Shown piece after piece: positions 1-6,250 of a DNA stretch of 13,916 bases. Numbering within the stretch: position 1 is the first letter of the stretch; every line of letters starts with the position of its first letter. Location of the stretch: positions 1 through 13,916 of the forward strand of contig CACYWX010000036.1 in the NCBI GenBank assembly GCA_902778205.1, written 5' to 3'. The translations under genes were made by a program, and so were the position numbers. The notes under the pieces are model-generated. The model ran no database searches. It saw only the letters and a program-made list of their open reading frames with translations, and was not told the origin of the DNA. The stretch is from an uncultured Ruminococcus sp. Lineage in GTDB: Bacteria > Bacillota > Clostridia > Oscillospirales > CAG-272.

Positions 1-46
1 AGCCCTGCTCAACAAGTTGAGCGGCAAGAACTTTTATCATTTTCAC
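1..46 (-). CDS. 5' end of an unidentified gene running off the left edge
   Basis: Only the first 15 codons are present. On the minus strand a GTG at 46 is preceded, 8 nt upstream, by GGAGAG within AAAGGAGAG (about 55-62), a good ribosome site. The peptide begins MKMIKVLAAQLVEQG, and an in-frame ATG at 40 is an alternative start. The frame stays open to the edge. The gene lies in the same direction as the upstream two-gene operon but after its terminator, so it is probably a separate transcription unit. The perfect inverted repeat at 7-22 (GCTCAAC-AA-GTTGAGC) falls inside the coding sequence. The fragment is too short to assign a family. Confidence 0.55.
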   Translation of the reverse strand, partial: MKMIKVLAAQLVEQG

Positions 47-154
47 TGGTGCAGCTCTCCTTTCAACATGCAGCACGGGGTAACGTGCAGCGCATTTTTG
101 CAGCTTCTTTTTCACACTTCTTTTCAGATTGTCTTTTTAGACTGAGAATAGTAT
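47..154 (-). other. Leader of the left-edge gene with four GCTGCA copies
   Basis: This AT-richer spacer lies between the terminator at 155-200 and the start at 46. On the minus strand it carries GCTGCA four times (99-104, 86-91, 69-74 and 50-55), with start-to-start spacings of 13, 17 and 19 nt. It also carries a small inverted repeat, GCACG-6 nt-CGTGC (73-88). The last GCTGCA copy lies between the ribosome site and the start codon. No convincing -35/-10 pair was found. A regulatory role is conjecture. Confidence 0.25.
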
Positions 155-200
155 AAGAAAAAGTTCCCCGGACCCTTCCAGACTGAAAGGATCCGGGGAA
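155..200 (-). terminator. Rho-independent terminator of the ferredoxin / c-di-GMP operon
   Basis: Arms 164-180 and 184-200 pair along 17 positions around a 3-nt loop. The core TTCCCCGGA / TCCGGGGAA is perfect. Two positions (173/191 and 178/186) are C-A mismatches in plus-strand RNA but G-U wobbles in minus-strand RNA, so the hairpin is best formed by the minus-strand transcript. The T-tract CTTTTTCTT (163-155) follows on the minus strand. The terminator starts 16 nt after the stop codon of the large GGDEF/EAL gene. Confidence 0.9.
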
Positions 201-216
201 TTTCGGTTCATATGCC

Positions 217-3200
217 TCAGTATATCTGACAGCCCTTCCGTCCCGCTTCCTTCACGCGGTACAGAGCGGTGTCCGCGTCCGTGAAGATGTCGCCCTGCGG
301 GTTTTCACGGTCGGAAAAGGCCACGCCGACGCTCAGAGACACCGGAGGCAGATTGTCCTTCGGATGCTGCAGGAGGTCGTTCGCACGGGCGATCTTGTTC
401 AGGACCAGGGGCCCCATGGAGCTGTTGACACGGGTCATGACCACCGCGAACTCGTCCCCGCCGATCCGGCACAGAATATCCACAGAACGGAAGCTGTGGC
501 GCAGGATGTCCGCGACCCGCTTCAGTACCCGGTCGCCCATTGCGTGACCGTAGGTGTCGTTGACCTGCTTGAAGTAGTCCACGTCGATGAGGATCAGGGC
601 CATGTGCTCCGTGTCCGCGCTCTCGATCAAAAGATCGTATGCGCCGCGGTTGAAGAGGCCGGTCAGCGCGTCGTGGGACGCCTCGTGGCTGGGCTTCTCC
701 CGAGCCTGCCTGTTCTCCTCGAGGATCTGGTTGTAGGTCTTCGTGACGAACCGGAGCTCTTCCACGCCCGTCGGAGGGATCGTCTCCTGCTTCTGCATCT
801 TCTCCACCATCCGGGAGAGCGGCTTGCGGATCATCTGGGTGATGAGCACCACGATCCCCAGCACGATCAGAAGGAAGATGATCGTCATGATGGTCTGCAG
901 ATGCACGAGAAGGGAGAGCTTCGCCGATGCGTTCTCCAGCTCCTGACTGGACGAGCGGATCAGGGACTGGGTGCAGAGGCTGACGTTTTCCCGGATCCTG
1001 TCTTTGGAGTGCATATAGTTGTTGTCGAAGACCAGCGTCTGCGCCTTCTCCCGCATTTCGTCATCGGAGAGGGCCTTGTCCCCGTCATCGAGCGTAACGG
1101 ACGCGATGGCTTCGGGAATGTCGGCCGACGCATAGTCCCCGGCTTCCACCATCAGCCGCATGGCCAGCTTTTCCGTAACGACCAGATCGTTGGACAGGGC
1201 GAGGGCGGTGTTCAGACTGGCAAGCGCGCCGCCGTCGTGGTCATCGTTGAGCAGGAGCGCGAGGTTTTCCACAGCCTTGTCCCGGCGTCTTGTGACCTCA
1301 ACCTCCTCGAAGAAGTCGTGCAGGTATTCCACGTCGCCGGTGACGACGAAGCAGCGGACCCGGTCGGTCAGATAGTCGGAGCCGGATTCCATGTCGGTGG
1401 TCGCAAGCTGTGCCGCGATGTACCGGTCGCTCGCCTCCGCCATGCGCCTGTAGCCGTTTGTGACGGACAGGTCGGAGAAGAGCAGGAGCGCGGCGGCGAG
1501 CAGGGCCAGCACCACGAAGAAGATCGACGCGGTCCCAAGCTGGATCCCGCTGCGAACGGGTTCCCCCTCCGGCTCCTTTTCCCGTTCCTCGGAGGTATCC
1601 ATTCCCTCGCGAATCATCCGAAGCCGGTCATCGTCCCGCGGGTCTCGGTGAGCTTCCTGCTTTTTCTCCCCTTCCCTTCTGTGCGCTTCCTCGGCGAGAT
1701 CGGCCTCCTTCTTCTGGAGGATGAACGGCTCGAACTCGACCGCGGGCACGGGCTTTGAGAAGAAGTAGCCCTGCACGGTGTCGCATCCCAGGGATTTCAG
1801 GGCGTGCAGCTGTTCCCCCGTCTCGACGCCCTCCGCGATGACCGGAACGGCGAGATAGGAGGCCAGCTCTATGATGACCTCGAGCATATGGGTGTTCCCG
1901 CCCTCCCGAAATGCGTCGCGGATGAAGTGCATATCCAGCTTCAGCGCGTCGATGGGCAGGGTGGAGAGCATATTGAGGGAGGAGTAGCCGGTCCCGAAGT
2001 CGTCCATTTCGATCCGGAAGCCCATCTCTCTGAGCTTCGACACCGTCTCGATGATCTGGGCGGAATCCTGGGTGTAGGCGGACTCCGTGACCTCGAGGAG
2101 CATATCCCGGCCGGTCAGTCCGTGCTCCTCCAGGATCCGGCTCAGGGTGTCCGTGAGCTTCGGATCATACATGTCGATCCGGGACACGTTGACGGAGACG
2201 GGGATCGAATACTCCATGGTATCCTTCCACTCCCGGATCTGCCGCGCAGTCTCCTCCCAGACATAGGTGTCAAGCTTCTGAATCAGACCGTTTTCCTCAA
2301 ACAGAGGGATGAAAACGCCGGGGGAAATCATGCCGAGGGTCGGATGGAACCACCGCACCAGAGCCTCCGCGCTGCTCAGAACCGGCGTGTCCGGTTTGAC
2401 GTTGAACTTCGGCTGATAGAATACCTTGAACTGCTTTTCTGCGATGGCAGCGGGAAAATCCTCGATGAGCTGCTCCGCAAAGAGCTGTCTCTCGTGCAGG
2501 CTGTCATCGTACAGGCCGATCTGTTTCGTGAAGCTCCCGCTGACTGTGTCTGCGGCCATTTTCGCCCGGTCGAACCGCCGCTCCATATCGAGGGTCTTGT
2601 CCGTGTTGGCGTAGACGCCCATTCTCAGACGCACCCGGTTCTCCGCGGAATCCTCCCCGGACAGGCGGATGGAGGCGTTTTCCAAAAGGGCGGAATAGTC
2701 CTCGCGGTGGGGGCAGTACACCATGAACGTGTCGGATTCCCTCCGGCACACGATCCCCCCGTCCTCGCCGAAAAGCTCCCGGAACCGCTGGCCGACCCGC
2801 CGGAGCACCTCGTCCCCGTACGTCCTGCCGTACCGCTCGTTGATCATACGGAAATGGTTGATGTCCACGACAATGGCGTCCGTTTCCGTCTCCTTGTGGT
2901 GCTGGTCGTACTGCTCGGCGTACCGGTAGAAGTACTCCTTATTGTACAGGCCGGTCAGCTCGTCCCGCTCCGTGGACTGAATGATCTCCCGGTCCTCCGA
3001 CAGCTCGATGATGCGCCGGACCCGGGCCTGGATCACGCCCACCGGGGGATACGGCTTCGGAACGAAATCCACCGCGCCGAGGTTGAGGCTCTCGAGCTCC
3101 GTTTCCCGCTCCGCCGTCGTCACGATCACCGGAATCCGCGCCAGGGTCTCGTCCTCCTTCACGGCCTTCAGCACCTCGAGGCCGGACATGACCGGCATCA

Positions 3201-3402
3201 GAATGTCCAGAAGGATCAGGGAAAGCGTGTCCCTGTACCGCCGGATATTCTCCATGGCTTCCGCGCCGTCGCAGGCGAAAATCACCTCGTAATCGCTTTT
3301 CAGCATTTCCCCGAGGATCTCGCGGTTGATCATCTCGTCTTCCGCGACCAGGATCTGCCGCTTTCCGTTCACAGAACGGAATTCTTCATAACTTTTCATC
3401 AT
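217..3402 (-). CDS. Hybrid REC-GGDEF(degenerate)-EAL-TM-sensor-TM-GGDEF c-di-GMP protein
   Basis: This protein of about 1061 residues should both make and degrade c-di-GMP. Counting from the ATG at 3402: a receiver domain (about 15-134; phospho-acceptor D66 in LLDILMP, K116); a first GGDEF fold (about 143-320) whose signature is ESDTF (222-226), so it is probably catalytically dead; an EAL domain (about 325-560) with EAL at 346-348, DDFG at 467-470, and the N, E, K and Q ligands of active phosphodiesterases; a charged linker; TM1 (about 618-645); an extracytoplasmic region of about 190 residues; TM2 (about 836-858); and a second GGDEF domain with intact GGDEF at 981-985 and an RxxD inhibitory site (R972-D975) five residues before it. 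It looks like a response regulator fused to a membrane diguanylate cyclase. Start: an upstream GTG at 3450 overlaps the ferredoxin stop, but its GGAGG lies only 1 nt away. The ATG pair at 3402/3399 after AGGGG is better placed. The partner histidine kinase is not visible. Confidence 0.9.
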   Translation of the reverse strand: MMKSYEEFRSVNGKRQILVAEDEMINREILGEMLKSDYEVIFACDGAEAMENIRRYRDTLSLILLDILMPVMSGLEVLKAVKEDETLARIPVIVTTAERETELESLNLGAVDFVPKPYPPVGVIQARVRRIIELSEDREIIQSTERDELTGLYNKEYFYRYAEQYDQHHKETETDAIVVDINHFRMINERYGRTYGDEVLRRVGQRFRELFGEDGGIVCRRESDTFMVYCPHREDYSALLENASIRLSGEDSAENRVRLRMGVYANTDKTLDMERRFDRAKMAADTVSGSFTKQIGLYDDSLHERQLFAEQLIEDFPAAIAEKQFKVFYQPKFNVKPDTPVLSSAEALVRWFHPTLGMISPGVFIPLFEENGLIQKLDTYVWEETARQIREWKDTMEYSIPVSVNVSRIDMYDPKLTDTLSRILEEHGLTGRDMLLEVTESAYTQDSAQIIETVSKLREMGFRIEMDDFGTGYSSLNMLSTLPIDALKLDMHFIRDAFREGGNTHMLEVIIELASYLAVPVIAEGVETGEQLHALKSLGCDTVQGYFFSKPVPAVEFEPFILQKKEADLAEEAHRREGEKKQEAHRDPRDDDRLRMIREGMDTSEEREKEPEGEPVRSGIQLGTASIFFVVLALLAAALLLFSDLSVTNGYRRMAEASDRYIAAQLATTDMESGSDYLTDRVRCFVVTGDVEYLHDFFEEVEVTRRRDKAVENLALLLNDDHDGGALASLNTALALSNDLVVTEKLAMRLMVEAGDYASADIPEAIASVTLDDGDKALSDDEMREKAQTLVFDNNYMHSKDRIRENVSLCTQSLIRSSSQELENASAKLSLLVHLQTIMTIIFLLIVLGIVVLITQMIRKPLSRMVEKMQKQETIPPTGVEELRFVTKTYNQILEENRQAREKPSHEASHDALTGLFNRGAYDLLIESADTEHMALILIDVDYFKQVNDTYGHAMGDRVLKRVADILRHSFRSVDILCRIGGDEFAVVMTRVNSSMGPLVLNKIARANDLLQHPKDNLPPVSLSVGVAFSDRENPQGDIFTDADTALYRVKEAGRKGCQIY

Positions 3403-3446
3403 AACCCCTGTCCCATGGCCGTTCCTGCGCTGTGTTTCAAGGAATC

Positions 3447-3884
3447 TCACCCCTCCGATCCTGTCTTCACTTCAACCGTGATTTGTTCGTCTTTCGCGAA
3501 CACCTGGCACCCCAGACGCCATCCGGCTTCAAGCTGCTCTTCGGAAAACCACAGTCTGTCCATGGTGTTGATTGCCGTCTCGCCGCTGATGACCTTCACA
3601 GCGCATTTTCCACAGTTCCCACGCCCGCCGCAGGCGGTCAGGATGTGGATGCTGCGGCTGAGGAGGCAGTCCTGAAGCCGGGTGTTCGGCGGACAGATTA
3701 TAAGCATTTCTGCACCTTCTGCTCGAGGTTTCCTTTCAGCGGTGAGGTCGTAAAGCGACGCTTCGTCTTTCCCTGTCGCGCGCTTCTCCGTAAACAGACC
3801 CTTCTGAGCGCAGTTCATGCGGTCCCACGCCGTCAGTGCCTGTATTCCTTCCGTAAAAATGCTGTTGACTGCGGCAGCCGTCAC
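3447..3884 (-). CDS. [2Fe-2S] ferredoxin-type protein
   Basis: The C-terminal 86 residues form a plant/adrenodoxin-type ferredoxin fold: an N-terminal strand (MLIICPP), the cluster loop CGGRGNCGKC (C-x5-C-x2-C) and a distal cysteine in GCQV. This resembles the N-terminal ferredoxin domain of DUF4445/ASKHA corrinoid-activation proteins, but no such domain follows. The role is presumably electron transfer in the cytoplasm; the partner is unknown. The start is uncertain. A GTG at 3884 has GAGG 8 nt upstream and sits about 34 nt after the likely transcription start. A GTG at 3902 extends the frame. An internal ATG at 3707 has AGAAGG (3715-3720) at ideal 7-nt spacing and begins exactly at the ferredoxin fold. 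If the long form is real, it adds about 59 residues with no recognisable domain. The stop overlaps the GTG at 3450 of the next gene by 3 nt. Confidence 0.8.
   Translation of the reverse strand: MTAAAVNSIFTEGIQALTAWDRMNCAQKGLFTEKRATGKDEASLYDLTAERKPRAEGAEMLIICPPNTRLQDCLLSRSIHILTACGGRGNCGKCAVKVISGETAINTMDRLWFSEEQLEAGWRLGCQVFAKDEQITVEVKTGSEG
3715..3720 (-). promoter_or_regulatory. Ribosome-binding site that may decide the ferredoxin start
   Basis: Minus-strand AGAAGG lies 7 nt before the ATG at 3707, where the recognisable ferredoxin domain begins. If this is the true start, the mRNA has a leader of about 210 nt. Otherwise it is an internal initiation site giving a short isoform. Confidence 0.5.
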
Positions 3885-3924
3885 AACTCTTTCCTCTTTC
3901 ACAGGCCTCCGCCGAGTTGTCAGT

Positions 3925-3954
3925 ATTATATCACTCCCCGTCCCTTCCAGTCAA
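3925..3954 (-). promoter_or_regulatory. Sigma-A-type promoter for the ferredoxin / c-di-GMP operon
   Basis: On the minus strand TTGACT (3954-3949) and TATAAT (3930-3925) are separated by 18 nt. TG one base before the -10 gives an extended -10 (TGATATAAT). Transcription should start near 3918, about 34 nt before the GTG at 3884. The promoter sits about 20 nt after the preceding operon's terminator, so the two units appear insulated. Confidence 0.8.
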
Positions 3955-3975
3955 TAGGGAGGACCGCATCACAGT

Positions 3976-4003
3976 GAAAAAGCCGCTCCCGAAGGAACGA
4001 CTT
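3976..4003 (-). terminator. Rho-independent terminator with UUCG tetraloop, end of the Pel-type operon
   Basis: The minus-strand RNA can form a stem of about 10 bp, arms 4003-3994 and 3989-3980. Two positions (3983/4000 and 3986/3997) are G-U wobbles on this strand and mismatches on the other. The loop is C(UUCG)G, an exceptionally stable tetraloop, and a T-run (TTTTTC, 3981-3976) follows. It lies about 200 nt after the stop of the DUF4832 gene and just before the promoter at 3954. Confidence 0.85.
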
Positions 4004-4205
4004 ATTGCGGATACGTCCGGATCGAAGTCCGAAAAACTGACCGCGGGAAAGTATTCTTCATACGCAGAGGTGTCTGTGACCTGAACCCGGGCTGCAGCAG
4101 ACGCTCGATAAGCAGAGATAACCGCGGAAGACAATGAGTGCGGCGAACCTTTTGATGGAAGCTGTCTTTTTTATATGTTGTCAGCTTTTCAGGCCGAGAA
4201 TACTC
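4004..4205 (-). other. About 200 nt of 3' untranslated sequence before the terminator
   Basis: No supportable gene lies here. An imperfect inverted repeat AAGCTG / CAGCTT (4159-4164 and 4182-4187) has a 17-nt loop and no T-tract in either direction. A TTG-initiated minus-strand frame from 4134 runs through both the terminator and the promoter and has no recognisable domain. The stretch may simply be the mRNA tail, or could yield a 3'-derived small RNA; the sequence does not decide. Confidence 0.4.
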
Positions 4206-5552
4206 TTACGGTATCTCCGCGAGGCCGTACCAGAACGCTTCTTCTTCCACATCCATTGCCAGCGGGACCGCAGCTTTTCCCGTCATGGGATCCACGATCC
4301 CCACGGCGATCTTACCCGGCCCGGGATGGCGGGGCAGCTCCGCCGAACCGACTGCAGTACTGCCCGGAAGCAGCCCCCGCAGATCGATTCCCGAATCGAA
4401 GAAGGTTTCCGTCCCGTCGTCGTCCGTCACCCGGATATGCACCGGCCAGCGGTAGTAAAACGGCGCGACGCCCTCGTTCGTCATCTCCACGGTGATGCGG
4501 TATCCCTTCGCACGTTTCTCCACCCGGCATTCCGTCACCCGGAGCCTGTATCCGAGGGAAGAAATGACCTCATCCACCGCTTCGTCCAGGGAGGGATCGT
4601 CGATCTCCGACAGGCTGTTCGGCCCGATCCACGAGGCGTGGGACAGGCGCATCAGCCGCGCGAGGGCTCCGGGATCGGCCGTCAGATGTTCTTCGGGGGT
4701 GAGGAAAGTCGCCAGTTCTCCGCCGATCGGAGCCGTTTTCCAGATCTCCGGCATGGGGGAAAGTCCTCCCGCCTCGTCCGCATAAGCGCCGCCATACGCG
4801 ATCCAGTCCAGCCAGCGGATCGTTTCCCCGAGATTCCCCGCGGCGTCGTTGTAAAGCCCCACGGCCTGTCCTTCGGTCCCTTCCGGCAGGGTGAAGGGCC
4901 GCCGCATCAGAAGCCGCGTCTCCCGGAAGGCGTCGAGATAGTCCCGGATGTACTCCGCCCGGACAGCCTCGTCAGGCATGGATCCTGCTTCGGGAACATC
5001 CGGATGCACATGCCACTCGCCCCAATGTCCGAGGGAGCCCAACTCCACGAAGGAGACGAAGGGATCCCCGTCGTACCGCTCCCCGAGGGCGGAGATGACA
5101 CGCCCGTGTGCCTCCCGGAAGGCGGCATCCGAATAATCCGGCGAGAAACCGCATCCGTAGTCGGTTTCGTAATATGCCCCTCCGGCGCGCTCGCGGAGCC
5201 AGTCGGGCAGATCGGAGTGCTCCTCTGCCCCCGGCATGTCCGCGACAAAGCGCAGGATCATGTGGACCCCAGCCTCCCGCCAGTGGTCGAAGCGGTATTT
5301 CTCCTCAATCGCGGAGAAGTCGCAGACTCCCTCCTCCGCCTCGAGCTCCGCCCATGTGATGTTCGCATAGACAAGAGAAAAGGGCTGCGGATGGGAGTCG
5401 CCGTCCTCAGCCCACACCACGTTTCCCATGAGGGGATTCGCGGGGGATGGATCCGCCTCCCGGTAATGCCACACCTCCGCCTCCCCCCCGCAGGAGAGCA
5501 GGGAGAGGCAGAGGAGCAGGACCGGGAGAGCGGACAGAAATCCTTTTTTCAT
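4206..5552 (-). CDS. DUF4832-type surface lipoprotein with glycoside-hydrolase-like N-terminal domain
   Basis: This 448-residue protein has a lysine-start signal peptide and a canonical lipobox LLSC (C21), so it should be anchored on the outer face of the membrane. Residues about 35-300 look like a (beta/alpha)8 barrel of the GH42-like kind. The motif ELGSLGHWGEWH (170-181) places E170 and E179 where acid/nucleophile residues would lie, and W177 and W180 in a sugar-site-like setting. Residues about 305-440 are the beta-rich DUF4832 region. No enzymatic activity is established for this family, so glycan hydrolysis or binding is inference. It is the last gene of the Pel-type operon. Its ATG overlaps the DUF4956 stop (TGATG) and has no good ribosome site of its own, so it probably depends on translational coupling. 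It might take the place of the hydrolase domain missing from the PelA-like protein upstream. Confidence 0.85.
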   Translation of the reverse strand: MKKGFLSALPVLLLCLSLLSCGGEAEVWHYREADPSPANPLMGNVVWAEDGDSHPQPFSLVYANITWAELEAEEGVCDFSAIEEKYRFDHWREAGVHMILRFVADMPGAEEHSDLPDWLRERAGGAYYETDYGCGFSPDYSDAAFREAHGRVISALGERYDGDPFVSFVELGSLGHWGEWHVHPDVPEAGSMPDEAVRAEYIRDYLDAFRETRLLMRRPFTLPEGTEGQAVGLYNDAAGNLGETIRWLDWIAYGGAYADEAGGLSPMPEIWKTAPIGGELATFLTPEEHLTADPGALARLMRLSHASWIGPNSLSEIDDPSLDEAVDEVISSLGYRLRVTECRVEKRAKGYRITVEMTNEGVAPFYYRWPVHIRVTDDDGTETFFDSGIDLRGLLPGSTAVGSAELPRHPGPGKIAVGIVDPMTGKAAVPLAMDVEEEAFWYGLAEIP

Positions 5553-6250
5553 CAGTCGATATAATCCCCGCTGTACTGCACCAGCGTCAGATCGTGGATG
5601 GCCTCGTCCTTCCGAAGCGTTTCGGCGAATCGCATATCGTTCTTCTTCACCCGGACCTCCACCGCCATTTCCATGTCGGTCTTGCGCATGGTCTTGGACT
5701 TGATCTTGTAGGGGTGGGTGCCCAGCGCCCGGCGGATCTTCTCGTCGATGCCGTCACCGGAGTAGTGGACGAGCAGGATGTACATCTCGTCCCGCTTTCC
5801 CTTCAGACGGTTCACGATCAGAAGGATCGCCGCCATGACGAGGAAGACGAAGAGGGCGATGAGGAACATCCCTGCGCCCGTTGCGATGCCCGAGGCCACC
5901 GCCCAGAACAGGTAGAGCAGATCCATGGGATCCTTCACTGCCGTCCGGTAGCGCACGATGCTCAGCGCGCCCACCATCCCGAGAGACAGCACCGTGTTCG
6001 ACTGGATGGTGACGATGATGGCGCAGGTCAGGACCGTCATGCCGAGGATCGAGAGGGCAAAGCCCCGGCTGTACACCACCCCGGAGTAGGTCTTCTGATA
6101 CAGAAGGAAGAGCAGCACGCCCAGGATCACGGACAGAAGGATGTAGGCCGCCGCCCGGGTGAAGACCGATACGGTCAGATTCTGCATCAGGCCGCCGGAT
6201 TCGAGGAAAGATTTCTTGAAAATGTCGGAAAAGGTCAGGGTTTCTTCCAT
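5552..6250 (-). CDS. DUF4956 integral membrane protein
   Basis: This 232-residue protein has a short cytoplasmic N-terminus, hydrophobic segments at about 32-51, 64-82 and 109-146, and a soluble C-terminal domain (about 150-232). The segment LSLGMVGALSIVRYRTAVKD (88-107) is the conserved signature I associate with DUF4956. The biochemical role is unknown. The family is often encoded beside VTC-domain and CotH proteins, as here, which suggests a shared membrane complex. The ATG at 6250 was chosen because GGAGG (6262-6258) lies 7 nt upstream and the domain begins there, although the frame stays open further upstream. It overlaps the end of the VTC gene by 16 bp and touches the DUF4832 gene by 1 bp. 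A transporter, channel or regulatory role cannot be told apart from the sequence. Confidence 0.9.
   Translation of the reverse strand: MEETLTFSDIFKKSFLESGGLMQNLTVSVFTRAAAYILLSVILGVLLFLLYQKTYSGVVYSRGFALSILGMTVLTCAIIVTIQSNTVLSLGMVGALSIVRYRTAVKDPMDLLYLFWAVASGIATGAGMFLIALFVFLVMAAILLIVNRLKGKRDEMYILLVHYSGDGIDEKIRRALGTHPYKIKSKTMRKTDMEMAVEVRVKKNDMRFAETLRKDEAIHDLTLVQYSGDYID

Noticed and set aside
7..22. Perfect inverted repeat GCTCAAC-AA-GTTGAGC as an operator or terminator
   Set aside because: It lies within the start of an apparent coding sequence, with a 2-nt centre and no adjoining T-run.
73..97. GCACG/CGTGC hairpin followed by ATTTTT as a plus-strand terminator
   Set aside because: Only 5 bp with T-run 6 nt away, and no plus-strand gene precedes it.
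364..3675. Long plus-strand open frames (364-1758 and 1804-3675)
   Set aside because: They lie antisense to the GGDEF/EAL gene, are rich in His, Arg, Pro and Gly, and have no domains; they result from high GC at third codon positions.
3931..4134. 67-codon TTG-start minus-strand frame
   Set aside because: It runs through the terminator and promoter, has no ribosome site, and no recognisable domain.
4159..4187. AAGCTG / CAGCTT inverted repeat as a terminator just after the DUF4832 gene
   Set aside because: Six pairs with a 17-nt loop and no T-tract on either side; the UUCG hairpin at 3976-4003 is far better.
4134..5564. Plus-strand frame of 476 codons opposite the DUF4832 gene
   Set aside because: Low-complexity antisense composition; the minus-strand frame has a lipobox, domain motifs and operon context.
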